This document shows, piece after piece, positions 31,120-39,558 of a stretch of DNA of 64,000 nucleotides. The position numbers and the translations under genes were made by a program. How positions within the stretch are numbered: position 1 is the stretch's first letter; each line of letters starts with the position of its first letter. Source of the DNA: Sphingomonas pokkalii (GTDB lineage Bacteria > Pseudomonadota > Alphaproteobacteria > Sphingomonadales > Sphingomonadaceae); contig NZ_QENQ01000001.1 of NCBI RefSeq assembly GCF_003096275.1, positions 3,618,009 to 3,682,008 of the forward strand, in the 5' to 3' direction. The notes under the pieces were generated by a model. The model ran no database searches. It saw nothing but the letters and a program-made list of their open reading frames with translations, and was not told the origin of the DNA.

Positions 31120-32199
31120 TCAGGCGAACAGCTTCGCCCAGCCGCGCTTGGCGCGGTCCTTCCAATAGCCGCGGTGATAGGCGTCGCTGGCCAGCAGCGG
31201 CATCACCGAACCGGCTTCCGCGAACACCATCTGCTCGATGCCGGTGTTCACCTTGCCCCAGCTGGCGGCTTCCTGCAGCGTCGAGGACGAGCAGGCGCCG
31301 TCGCGCACGTCGGCGACGGTGATCTGCACCGCGTACTTGTGCACTTCCACGTCCTCATGGCCGAGGATTTCGGCGCAGACGACGGTGTCCTGGATGAAGT
31401 TCTTCGGCACGCCGCCGCCGATCATCAGCAGGCCGGTGGTGCCCGCCTGGATCTTGATCTCGGTCAGCTCGCGGAAGTCCGCCACCGCGTCGATCATCAG
31501 GTACGGCTTGCCCGCCTTCATCTGGTCGACCTGGTGCTTGACGAGGCCGAAGCCGGCCGAGCTGTCGACGAACGCCGGGCAGAAGATCGGCACGTCATGC
31601 TCATAGGCGAGCTTGACCAGGCTGTTTTCTTTCTTGCCGTGCTCCGACAGATACTTGCCCATCTCGCGGATGAACGCGCGGCTCGAATAGGCGCGCGGCT
31701 CCAGCTCGTTCGCGATCTTGTTGATCGTGAAGTCGCAGTCCTGGAGCTGCTCCTCGTCGATGTACGTGTCGTAGATGCGGTCGATATAGAGCGAGCGCAG
31801 CGTGTCGTCGTCGGGGATTTCGAGCGCCTGATAGTGCTTGTGGCCCAGGCCTTCGAAGAAATCCATGTCGACGATGGTGGCGCCGGTGGCGACGATCACG
31901 TCGACCATGTTGTTGCGTACCAGATCGGCATAGAGGTCCATGCAGCCGCCGGCCGAGGTCGAGCCCGCGATCACGAGGCAGACCGTGCAGTCCTTGTCGG
32001 CCAGCATGTCGTTGTAGATCTTGGTCGCGCGGCCGAGGTCTCGGCTGGTGAAGCTCATGTCGCTCATCGCGTCGACGATCGGACGCGCGTCGAAGCTCTT
32101 GATGTCGATGTGCTTGACCTGCTTCGAAAGCAGCTCGGCCTTGCGGGTGTCGTTGATCGGGGCGTTGGCCGCCGCGGTCTTGGTGAGGCTGTCGGTCAT
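31120..32199 (-). CDS. Deoxyhypusine synthase family enzyme
   Basis: This 359-residue NAD-dependent enzyme of the DHS fold transfers an aminobutyl group. The catalytic Lys is kept in EAASWGKVNTG, matching the SWGK motif of eukaryotic DHS, and the NAD region shows AGSTSAGG and ATGATIVDMD. Bacteria lack eIF5A, so a polyamine such as putrescine is the likelier acceptor, giving homospermidine; this is inference. ATG 32199 follows GGGAG. It lies downstream of an ornithine decarboxylase on the same strand, which would supply putrescine. Confidence 0.85.
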   Translation of the reverse strand: MTDSLTKTAAANAPINDTRKAELLSKQVKHIDIKSFDARPIVDAMSDMSFTSRDLGRATKIYNDMLADKDCTVCLVIAGSTSAGGCMDLYADLVRNNMVDVIVATGATIVDMDFFEGLGHKHYQALEIPDDDTLRSLYIDRIYDTYIDEEQLQDCDFTINKIANELEPRAYSSRAFIREMGKYLSEHGKKENSLVKLAYEHDVPIFCPAFVDSSAGFGLVKHQVDQMKAGKPYLMIDAVADFRELTEIKIQAGTTGLLMIGGGVPKNFIQDTVVCAEILGHEDVEVHKYAVQITVADVRDGACSSSTLQEAASWGKVNTGIEQMVFAEAGSVMPLLASDAYHRGYWKDRAKRGWAKLFA

Positions 32200-32260
32200 G
32201 GGAACTCCCATTTTCACATGGCCGCCGTCATTCAAAGGGGACGCGGAAACCCATCTTGCT

Positions 32261-32371
32261 CCCCCTCCCGCGCGCGGGAGGGGGCCGGGGGGTGGGCGCC
32301 CGCTCGCCACCGGCGGTGCGGTGCGAGGATGTCGGGGGCCCACCCCCAGCCCCTCCCGCACGCGGGAGGGG
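32261..32371. repeat. Palindromic GC-rich intergenic element
   Basis: Two strong hairpins bracket this stretch: a perfect 24-bp palindrome at 32261-32284 (CCCCCTCCCGCG and its complement) and a 10-bp stem at 32350-32371 with the same core CCCTCCCGC. The inner parts also pair loosely (GGGGGTGGGC near 32290 with GCCCACCCCC near 32338). It separates the decarboxylase and the DHS-like gene and could attenuate transcription between them. Confidence 0.7.
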
Positions 32372-32399
32372 AGTGCCCGTATTCGCTACGAGTGCAGCG

Positions 32400-33626
32400 T
32401 TACAGCTTGACGACGTTCGACGGGGTGGCCGCAGCCGCCTCGTCTTCGCCGGTGTAGAGCGAGACCATCGGCTCGTCGTCGACGATCACCGTGTCGCCGG
32501 CGGTGAAGCCGTTGAAGCCGGTACGCATCGCAGCACCATAGGCGCCGAGCATGCCGATCTCGATATAGTCGCCGGCCTGGATGTCGGCCGGCAGCTCGAA
32601 CGGGCCCGCCATGCGATCCATGTCGTCGCAGGTGGGACCGTAGAAGCTGAAGCCCATCTCCTTGGCGTTCGAATCCGGCTCGCGCAGCAGGCGGACCGGG
32701 AAGCGCCAGCCGATATGCGCCGCATCGAACAGCGCGCCATAGGCGCCGTCGTTGATGTACAGCTCGTCGCCGCGACGACGCTCGACGCGCACGATCAGCG
32801 AGCTGTACTCGGCGCACAGCGCACGGCCCGGCTCGGCCCACAGCTCTGCCGAATAGGAAATCGGCAGGCTTTCGAAGGCGCGGTGGATCGTCGCGAAATA
32901 GCGCTCGAGCGGCGGCGGCTCCATGCCGGGATAGCTGGACGGGAACCCGCCGCCGACATCCACGACGTCGACCGTGACGCCCGCCTCGACGATGGCGGCG
33001 CGGGCGCGCTCCATCGCATTGGCATAGGCTTCCGGCGACATCGCCTGGCTGCCGACATGGAAGCAGATGCCCAGGGCATCCGCCACCTGGCGAACCGCGA
33101 TCAGCAGGTCCTTGCTCTCGCCCGGGCCCACGCCGAACTTCGACGCGAGGCTCAGCTTCGAGTGATCCGACGAGACGCGAAGGCGTACGCACAGCGTGAG
33201 ATCCGTCGCGCCCTTGGTGGCGCGGACGATCTTGTCCAGCTCTTCCATGCTGTCCAGGCTGAATACGCGAACGCCGTACTCGAAATACGCCTCGGCAATG
33301 GCTTCCTCAGCCTTTACCGGGTGCATGAAGCACAGGGTTGCTTCCGGCGCGACACCGGCGACGAGGCGAACCTCGGCGATCGATGCGACGTCGAAATGCG
33401 TGATTCCGCTCTCCCACAGGATCTGGATCAGATCCGGCGAGGGATTGGCCTTCACGGCATACATCGAACGACCCGGGAACTTCTCTGCGAAGAACCGGGC
33501 CGCACGCGATGCGGCGTGCGGGCGGACGAGCGTTACCGGCTGGACCGGACGAAGCTTAGCGATGTCGGCAACGCGGTTGCCGATACGGGTGGTCGCTAAC
33601 CCCAGCGCGCGATGATGCTTGTGCAA
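32400..33626 (-). CDS. Ornithine/lysine decarboxylase, fold-type III
   Basis: This PLP enzyme of the eukaryotic-type ODC family (alanine-racemase fold) converts ornithine to putrescine. It shows the PLP Lys in YAVKANPSPDLI, the phosphate-binding loop VDVGGGFPSSYPG, and the C-terminal active-site Cys in YGPTCDDMDR. The TTG at 33626 has GGAGG nine bases upstream and gives 408 residues, a normal length; a longer frame to 33716 lacks a start with a ribosome site. With the DHS-like gene downstream it forms a polyamine unit. Confidence 0.88.
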   Translation of the reverse strand: MHKHHRALGLATTRIGNRVADIAKLRPVQPVTLVRPHAASRAARFFAEKFPGRSMYAVKANPSPDLIQILWESGITHFDVASIAEVRLVAGVAPEATLCFMHPVKAEEAIAEAYFEYGVRVFSLDSMEELDKIVRATKGATDLTLCVRLRVSSDHSKLSLASKFGVGPGESKDLLIAVRQVADALGICFHVGSQAMSPEAYANAMERARAAIVEAGVTVDVVDVGGGFPSSYPGMEPPPLERYFATIHRAFESLPISYSAELWAEPGRALCAEYSSLIVRVERRRGDELYINDGAYGALFDAAHIGWRFPVRLLREPDSNAKEMGFSFYGPTCDDMDRMAGPFELPADIQAGDYIEIGMLGAYGAAMRTGFNGFTAGDTVIVDDEPMVSLYTGEDEAAAATPSNVVKL

Positions 33627-33780
33627 CTCAAGGGACCTCCAAATGCCGCGAGGCAAACATTGACGAAAAGCTGCCTTGCGGTTGGAAGTCCCATGGGGCA
33701 GCGGAGGAGCGCACATATGCGCGTCGGACCCCCGTGTAAAGTGATTCTGGGGTAGGTTTTTCTACGGGAAGGGATGCTCT

Positions 33781-34749
33781 GTGACGATTTTGCGACAGCC
33801 CACCCGGGCGGGGGTCCGCGACGCCGCCGCGAAGGTGGCCGCGATCCTGCCGCCCACGCCCTTGCTGGTGCGGGAGGTGCGCGGCGTAGCCGTCGCGTTC
33901 AAGGCGGAAAGCCTGCAGCCGATCGGCGCATTCAAGATCCGCGGCGCCTGGCACCGGCTGACCGCACTGGACGAGCGGGTGCGCGGGAACGGCGTCGTCG
34001 CCTTCTCCTCGGGCAACCATGCGCAGGGCATCGCCTGGGCGGCGAAGCGCCTGGGCATTCCGGCGGTGATCGTGATGCCGGCGGATGCGCCGCGGGTGAA
34101 GCTGGAGGCGACGCTGGCTTTGGGGGCCGAGGTGGTGCGCTACGACCGCGCGACCGAAAGCCGTGAGAAGATCGCCGAACAGCTCGCCCATGCCCGCGGC
34201 GCGGCGCTGGTGCCGAGCTTCGACGATCCCTGGATCATCGAAGGGCAGGGCAGCGCCGGTATCGAGGCGGCGAAGCAGATGGCCGAGGCCGGGCTGGACG
34301 CGCCGAATCGGGTGCTGGTGCCGTGCGGCGGCGGCGGCCTTTCCGCCGGCATTGCGCTGGCCCTGCCCGAGGCGGAGATCGTCCCCGTCGAGCCCGAGGG
34401 CTGGGACGATATGCGCCGCAGCCTCGAGGCCGGCTGGATCGAACCGGTGGGGGATAATCCGCCGCCCACTGCCTGCGATTCGCTACAGACGCAGCGGGTT
34501 TCTTCGCTTACGTTCGACGTGCTGGCGCGTCGGGGCGCTACCGGCATCGCCGTCAGCGAGACGGAGATTCGATCGGCGCAGCGCTGGGCCGCGGCGAAGC
34601 TGCGACTGGTGGTGGAGCCGGGTGGCGCGGCCGGCATCGCGGCCCTGCTGGCGGGCAAGGTGGTGGTGGAACCGGGAACGCTGGTGATCGTTTCGGGCGG
34701 CAATGTCGACCAGGAGGATTATGCGCAGACGCTCGGTGGAACGGCATGA
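33781..34749 (+). CDS. Threonine/serine dehydratase-like PLP enzyme
   Basis: This fold-type II PLP enzyme has 322 residues. The PLP Lys is in PIGAFKIRGAW, the phosphate loop is PCGGGGLSAGIA and the motif SSGNHAQGIAWAA is typical of threonine ammonia-lyase and serine racemase. It lacks the ACT-type regulatory domain of biosynthetic IlvA, so it is a catabolic or serine-racemase-like member; substrate choice is not certain. It starts at a GTG and is divergent from the decarboxylase. Confidence 0.85.
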   Translation: MTILRQPTRAGVRDAAAKVAAILPPTPLLVREVRGVAVAFKAESLQPIGAFKIRGAWHRLTALDERVRGNGVVAFSSGNHAQGIAWAAKRLGIPAVIVMPADAPRVKLEATLALGAEVVRYDRATESREKIAEQLAHARGAALVPSFDDPWIIEGQGSAGIEAAKQMAEAGLDAPNRVLVPCGGGGLSAGIALALPEAEIVPVEPEGWDDMRRSLEAGWIEPVGDNPPPTACDSLQTQRVSSLTFDVLARRGATGIAVSETEIRSAQRWAAAKLRLVVEPGGAAGIAALLAGKVVVEPGTLVIVSGGNVDQEDYAQTLGGTA

Positions 34750-34933
34750 GCAGGGCAGCCTCCTGGGTGGCGCGATTGCGTATATCGCGAGCGCGGGCAC
34801 GCTTGCCCTGGGCCATTTCCTCTGGTTCGCGCTCCGCATCGCCTATCGTAGCGAGCCCCGAATGGCGGCGGCCGCCGTGTGCGGCGGAGTCTGCGTGGCG
34901 ACGGGGGTAACGCTATGGGTGGTGGTGACCTGA
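34736..34933 (+). CDS. Small two-span membrane protein
   Basis: I do not recognise this gene. The frame overlaps the dehydratase end and encodes two hydrophobic segments (LLGGAIAYIASAGTLALGHF in the first, AAAAVCGGVCVATGVTLWVV in the second) joined by FALRIAYRSEPRM. The start is uncertain (GTG 34736, or ATG 34721 or 34703). Partial overlap with both neighbours is consistent with coupled translation but also weakens the call. Confidence 0.5.
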   Translation: MERHEQGSLLGGAIAYIASAGTLALGHFLWFALRIAYRSEPRMAAAAVCGGVCVATGVTLWVVVT

Positions 34934-35103
34934 GCGGCCTGGCGGGCCTGTATCCCTTGATGATGAGCATCGCCGTGCTGGCGGTGCTGGCCCTCGCCTG
35001 GGGCGGGGTTACGGTGCTGCGGCGTGGTGACCGGCAGCGCGGCGTGCTGATGCTGGTATGCGCGCTGGTGATTCTGGGCAATGTGCTGATCTGGGCGGTG
35101 TGA
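34915..35103 (+). CDS. Small two-span membrane protein
   Basis: This 62-residue product begins MGGGDLSGLAGLYPLMMS. It has two membrane helices (about 10-30 and 42-60) separated by a basic loop, VLRRGDRQRG, and ends in WAV. It overlaps the previous small gene by 19 bases and follows GGGG upstream of ATG 34915. No family is recognised. The pair may form a small membrane complex. The REPIN-like copy 2 follows. Confidence 0.55.
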   Translation: MGGGDLSGLAGLYPLMMSIAVLAVLALAWGGVTVLRRGDRQRGVLMLVCALVILGNVLIWAV

Positions 35104-35168
35104 GGGGCCGTTGGCTCGTGCGGCCGAAAGACCATGCAGTGACGGGATGACGGCGCCTTAATCCGATT

Positions 35169-35263
35169 GTCATTCCCGCGAAGGCGGGAATCCATTCGCC
35201 CGGAGGCTCGTAAAAAGAACTGCGACACCAGCGCCAACGGATCCCCGCCTTCGCGGGGATGAC
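35169..35263. repeat. REPIN-like doublet, copy 2
   Basis: This is a second 95-bp copy of the element at 25743-25837. The two hairpin ends are essentially identical (GTCATTCCCGCGAAGGCGGG and the inverted GGATCCCCGCCTTCGCGG), whereas the middle of about 40 bases has diverged. Confidence 0.85.
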
Positions 35264-35395
35264 GAAGACATTTGATTGCGGGCGATCACCTGGCCTCTCC
35301 CGCCAAGCCCCGTGTCTGCGACATCTTGCGACCTTTTCCGAGTCGACCCGCCCGTCGTCCCTGCGATACGCTGCAGGGACAGCAGGAGAGTCAGG

Positions 35396-36286
35396 ATGCG
35401 CGTGATCGGGTGGGTGGTAGCCGGACTGTTCCTCGCGGGCCCGCCTGCGCTCGCCCGGCAGCAAGTAGAGACGGCGGCGGCACCCGTTGCCGCCGCGTCG
35501 AAGCGCGACCTCGCCTATGGCGCGCTTCCCGCGCAGAAGCTCGATTTCTATCTGCCCACCCGCGCGACGCACGCGCCGCCGCCGCTGGTGGTGTTCGTGC
35601 ATGGCGGCGGCTGGCGGATGGGCAACAAGGAGAATGCCACCGGCACGCCGAAGATCGCCCATCTGCGCGACGCCGGCTATGCCTTCGCTACCATCGACTA
35701 TCGCCTGATCCCCGAAGCGCCGGTAGAGCGCCAGGCCGAGGATGTCGCCGCGGCACTTGGCTGGCTGATCGCCCATGCCCGCGAACTCGGATTCGATCCG
35801 AACCATGTGGTGCTGATGGGGCATAGCGCGGGCGCGCATCTCTCGGCGCTGGTCGGCACCGATCCGCAGTATCTGGAGAAGCAGGGGCTGGCGCCGGAGC
35901 GTCTGCGCGGGGTGATCCTGCTTGATGGTGCCGCCTATGATGTGCCGGCGCAGCTCGCAGAGGCCGGGCGTTTCATGCAGCCGATCTACGATCAGGCGTT
36001 CGGCAGCGATCCGGCGCGGCAGCGCAGGTTATCGCCGATCACCCATGCCGCAGCGCCCAACGCACCATCTTTCCTGATCCTGCATGTCGATCGCGCGGAC
36101 GGGACACGCCAGTCCGAGGCGTTGGCGGCGGCGCTCCGCGCGGCGGGATCGAAGGTGGTGGTGCAGGGCATCGAGGGGCGCGGCCTGCGCGGCCATGTGG
36201 CGATGAACCGCCAGCTGGGCGCGGCGGACTATCCCGCCACGGCGATCGTCGATCGCTGGCTCAGCGCGACGTTCTCGCCGCGCTGA
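35396..36286 (+). CDS. Secreted alpha/beta hydrolase (esterase, BD-FAE/HSL-like)
   Basis: This exported esterase of 296 residues has a signal peptide (about 1-20, VIGWVVAGLFLAGPPALA). The oxyanion motif HGGGWRMG is at about 78, the nucleophile elbow GHSAGAHLSAL carries the catalytic Ser, and a C-terminal RGHVAM supplies the His. Such enzymes act on small acyl esters or feruloyl-type substrates in the periplasm. ATG 35396 is preceded by AGGAGAG. It stands alone, convergent with the next hydrolase. Confidence 0.85.
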   Translation: MRVIGWVVAGLFLAGPPALARQQVETAAAPVAAASKRDLAYGALPAQKLDFYLPTRATHAPPPLVVFVHGGGWRMGNKENATGTPKIAHLRDAGYAFATIDYRLIPEAPVERQAEDVAAALGWLIAHARELGFDPNHVVLMGHSAGAHLSALVGTDPQYLEKQGLAPERLRGVILLDGAAYDVPAQLAEAGRFMQPIYDQAFGSDPARQRRLSPITHAAAPNAPSFLILHVDRADGTRQSEALAAALRAAGSKVVVQGIEGRGLRGHVAMNRQLGAADYPATAIVDRWLSATFSPR

Positions 36287-36299
36287 GCCGCCAGGATCT

Positions 36300-36956
36300 T
36301 CAGCGGATCGGGCAGTTGGGATCGAGCCGCATGTCGAGATAGCGATCGACCGAGCCCATCAGCTGATCCATCTCGTGCTCGAAGAAATGGTTCGCGCCCG
36401 GAATGGTATCGTGGTGGATGGTGATGTGCTTCTGCGTGCGCAGCTTGTCGACCAGCTTCTGCACGGCGCCCGGCGTCACCACCTCGTCCTGCTCGCCCTG
36501 CACGATGATGCCCGAGCTGGGGCAGGGGGCGAGGAAGGTGAAGTCGAACATGTTCGCCGGCGGCGCGACCGAGATGAAGCCGCGGATTTCCGGGCGTCGC
36601 ATCAGCAGCTGCATCCCGATCCAGGCGCCGAAACCGAAGCCTGCGACCCAGGTGGTGGAGGCTTCGGGATGGAAGCTCTGCACCCAATCGAGCGCGCTGG
36701 CGGCATCGGAAAGTTCGCCGATGCCGTTGTCGAACGTGCCCTGGCTCTTGCCGACGCCGCGGAAGTTGAAGCGCAGCGTGGCGAAGCCGCGGCGCTGGAA
36801 GGTCTTGTAGAGATCCTGGACGATGCGGTTGTTCATCGTGCCGCCCGCATTGGGGTGCGGGTGGAGGATCATCGCAACCGGTGCGCGCGGGCGCGGGGCG
36901 GGGGCAAAGCGGCCCTCGAGGCGGCCTTCGGGTCCGGGGAAAATGACTTCGGGCAA
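36300..36956 (-). CDS. Alpha/beta hydrolase-fold protein without the nucleophile Ser
   Basis: The fold is the cytosolic COG2945 type, with HPHPNAGGTMNN near residue 30 and FNFRGVGKSQGTFDNG. The expected nucleophile elbow GxSxG reads GFGFGAW here: the serine codon is replaced by GGT (Gly). The other likely triad members, Asp in GEQDEVV and His in GANHFF, are present. So it may have lost hydrolase activity or have another function. A TTG start at 36956 follows AGGA. It is divergent from the cysteine desulfurase pair. Confidence 0.8.
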   Translation of the reverse strand: MPEVIFPGPEGRLEGRFAPAPRPRAPVAMILHPHPNAGGTMNNRIVQDLYKTFQRRGFATLRFNFRGVGKSQGTFDNGIGELSDAASALDWVQSFHPEASTTWVAGFGFGAWIGMQLLMRRPEIRGFISVAPPANMFDFTFLAPCPSSGIIVQGEQDEVVTPGAVQKLVDKLRTQKHITIHHDTIPGANHFFEHEMDQLMGSVDRYLDMRLDPNCPIR

Positions 36957-37048
36957 GGCAGGTCCTGTCGAATAGGAAGATGCGCGGTGGAGCGCGCGGA
37001 CATGGTCGCTATATAAGCAGCCGGTCCCTTCACGCAATTGGAAGACAA

Positions 37049-38125
37049 TTGAGCCCGCGACTCTATCTGGATCATGCCGCGACGACACCGATGCTGGCCC
37101 AGGCCATGGCCGCGACGATGGAGGGGATGCAGCGCTGGGCGAACCCTTCCTCTCCGCATGGCGACGGTCGCGCGGCGCGGGCGGCGCTGGAGGATGCGCG
37201 GCGGCGGATCGCGGCGGCCTATGGCTGGGCGCACGAGCTGATCCTGACCAGCGGCGCGAGCGAATCACTCGGCATCGCGATGCAGCGGAGCGTCGTCGAG
37301 CGGCGGCTGATCACCGCGGTGGAGCATGATGCCGTGCTGCGGCTGGGCGAAGGCGCGGGCGTGCTTCCCGTCACGCCGGGCGGGGTGCTCGACCTGGCGG
37401 CGCTGGCGGCTGCGCTGGAAGGCGCCGGGCGCACGCTGGTCTGCGTGCAATGGGCGAACAGCGAAACCGGGGTGCGTCAGCCGATCGCGGCGATTGCGGC
37501 GGTGGTCCACGGCACGGGCGGGCTGTTGCTGGTCGATGCCGCGCAGATGCCGGCCCATGCCGATGCCGAGCTGCTGCACCACGCCGATCTCGTCGCGGTC
37601 TCCGCCCATAAGCGGGGTGGGCCGCCGGGGATCGGCGCGCTGCTGGTGCGCGATCTCGGCGTGCTGTTGCCCACAGGCGGCCAGGAAAAAGGGTATCGCG
37701 CGGGTACCGAGAATCTTCCCGGCGCGCTCGGCTATGCGGCGGCGGTAGCGGTGCCGGAGGATCTGGCGACGATGGCGCGGCTGCGCGGGCGCCTGGAGGC
37801 GGCGCTCACCGGGGCTGGCGGCATTGTCGTCGGCGCGGAAAGCGCGCGCAGCCCGCTGATCGGCGCATACCGGATGCCGGGGGTATCCTCGGCGGCGCAA
37901 CTGATCCGTTTCGATCTTGCCGGCGTCGCGGTTTCGGCGGGCAGCGCCTGTTCGTCGGGCAGTATGCGGCCCAGCCATGTGTTGACGGCGATGGGCTGGA
38001 CGGAGCCCGCCTTGCGGGAAGTGGTGCGGGTGAGCTTCGGCCGGAGCACCACCGAGGGGGATGTCGATCGCTTCGCGGCGCTGTGGCGCGCGACCTTTGC
38101 CGAGGCGCGGACCCGCGCGGCATGA
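37049..38125 (+). CDS. Cysteine desulfurase 1 (IscS/NifS family)
   Basis: This PLP enzyme takes sulfur from cysteine for Fe-S and other sulfur pathways. It starts LYLDHAATTP, keeps ANPSSPHGDGR, the PLP Lys in VSAHKRGGPPG, and the persulfide Cys in GSACSSGSMRPSH. The 358-residue length is slightly shorter than IscS. The TTG start at 37049 is preceded by GGAAGA. It overlaps desulfurase 2 by four bases; the two proteins are only distantly similar and are not a recent duplication. Confidence 0.88.
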   Translation: MSPRLYLDHAATTPMLAQAMAATMEGMQRWANPSSPHGDGRAARAALEDARRRIAAAYGWAHELILTSGASESLGIAMQRSVVERRLITAVEHDAVLRLGEGAGVLPVTPGGVLDLAALAAALEGAGRTLVCVQWANSETGVRQPIAAIAAVVHGTGGLLLVDAAQMPAHADAELLHHADLVAVSAHKRGGPPGIGALLVRDLGVLLPTGGQEKGYRAGTENLPGALGYAAAVAVPEDLATMARLRGRLEAALTGAGGIVVGAESARSPLIGAYRMPGVSSAAQLIRFDLAGVAVSAGSACSSGSMRPSHVLTAMGWTEPALREVVRVSFGRSTTEGDVDRFAALWRATFAEARTRAA

Positions 38126-39228
38126 TCTATCTCGACTATCAGGCAACCACCCCCCTCGCGCCCGAGGCGCTGGCTGCGATGCTGCCCTGGCTGGAATCGC
38201 AGCACGCCAATCCGCACGCGCCCCATGCGGCCGGACGGGCGGCGCGGGCGGCCGTGGAAGTGGCGCGGGCGCAGGTTGCGGCGTTGCTGCCGGCAGGGGG
38301 GCGCATCGCTTTCACCGGCGGGGCGACCGAGGCGCTGAACTGGGCGATCAAGGGCACCTCCGGCGGGATCGTGACGATCGCCACCGAACATGCGGCGGTG
38401 CTGGATACCGCGGCTGCAAGCGGGCGGCCGGTGACGGTGCTGCCGGTCGGCGCGGACGGGCTGGTGGATCTGGAGGCTGCGCGTGCGGCGATCGCGCCGG
38501 GCACCGGGTTGGTCGCGGCGATGCTGGTCAACAACGAGATTGGCGTGATCCAGCCGATTGCGGCCTTGGCGGACCTTGCCCATGCGGCGGGCGCGCTGTT
38601 TCTGTGCGATGCGGTGCAGGGCTATGGCCGGGTGCCGATCCCGGCGCAGTGCGATCTGGTGGCGGTTTCGGCGCACAAGATCCACGGGCCCAAGGGCATC
38701 GGCGCGCTATGGGTGCGCGATGGCGTGACGCTGGCGCCGCTGCTCCATGGCGGGGGACAGGAGGCGCTGGGCCGATCGGGAACGCTTTCGCCCGCGCTAT
38801 GTGCAGGGTTCGGGGCGGCGGCGAAGGTGGCGGCGATGCGGGCCGAGGCGGATGCGGCGCATGTCGCCCGTTTGTTCGCGCTGGCCGCTGCCCGTACATT
38901 CGCTCCCGTAGGCGGGACGGCGCGCGCAGGGTGGCAACTCAACGGGTCTTGCCAGCATCGCTATCTCGGCAACCTCAACATTCGGCGCGAGGGTCTCGAC
39001 GTCGCCCGGCTGATGTCCGATCTGCGCGATATCGCTTTCTCCGCGGGCTCTGCCTGTGCAAGCGGCTCCGGGCGGCCGAGCCATGTGCTGCGGGCGCTCG
39101 GGCTTTCGGACGCCGCCGCGCGTTCCAGCATCCGCATCGGCTTTGGTCGTATGACCAGCGAGAGCGAAATGACGACCGGGCTCGACCGAATTCTGGTCGC
39201 AGCCGAGGCACAACAGGGGGGCGCATGA
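38122..39228 (+). CDS. Cysteine desulfurase 2 (IscS/NifS family)
   Basis: This is a second complete class V aminotransferase-type desulfurase. It shows MIYLDYQATTP at the start, PLP Lys in VSAHKIHGPKGIGAL and the persulfide Cys in GSACASGSGRPSH. It begins inside the stop of desulfurase 1 and ends inside the start of the ferredoxin, so the three are tightly coupled. The HGPKGIGAL segment is closer to typical IscS than in desulfurase 1. Why two are kept in one operon is not clear from the sequence. Confidence 0.9.
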   Translation: MIYLDYQATTPLAPEALAAMLPWLESQHANPHAPHAAGRAARAAVEVARAQVAALLPAGGRIAFTGGATEALNWAIKGTSGGIVTIATEHAAVLDTAAASGRPVTVLPVGADGLVDLEAARAAIAPGTGLVAAMLVNNEIGVIQPIAALADLAHAAGALFLCDAVQGYGRVPIPAQCDLVAVSAHKIHGPKGIGALWVRDGVTLAPLLHGGGQEALGRSGTLSPALCAGFGAAAKVAAMRAEADAAHVARLFALAAARTFAPVGGTARAGWQLNGSCQHRYLGNLNIRREGLDVARLMSDLRDIAFSAGSACASGSGRPSHVLRALGLSDAAARSSIRIGFGRMTSESEMTTGLDRILVAAEAQQGGA

Positions 39229-39557
39229 TCCGGATACGTTTCGAGGGGACCGACGGGCGATATCAGGAGGTGGACGCCGCACCGGGCACGCGGCTGCTGG
39301 AAGTGGCCCAGAATGCCGGCCAGCCCCTGGAGGGGACGTGCGAAGGGCAGATGGCGTGCTCGACCTGCCATGTGATCCTGCCCCCGGACGATTTCGATCG
39401 CCTGCCTGCGCCCAGCGAGGAGGAAGAGGATATGCTCGATCTGGCCATCGGCGCGGTGCGCACGAGCCGCCTCGCCTGCCAGATCGTGTTGCGCGAGGGG
39501 CTGGAGGGGTTGACGGTCCGGATGCCCGCCACGCACCGCGACATGCAGGGGCGATAA
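39225..39557 (+). CDS. Adrenodoxin-type 2Fe-2S ferredoxin
   Basis: This 110-residue ferredoxin has the cluster ligands in GTCEGQMACSTCHVI (three Cys) and SRLACQIV (fourth Cys). The fold and the motif EEEEDMLDLA match the Isc-type vertebrate-like ferredoxins that donate electrons during Fe-S cluster assembly. It starts in the stop codon of desulfurase 2 (ATGA), consistent with a common role in Fe-S biogenesis together with SufE (25890) and ErpA (45150). Confidence 0.93.
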   Translation: MIRIRFEGTDGRYQEVDAAPGTRLLEVAQNAGQPLEGTCEGQMACSTCHVILPPDDFDRLPAPSEEEEDMLDLAIGAVRTSRLACQIVLREGLEGLTVRMPATHRDMQGR

Positions 39558-39558
39558 C

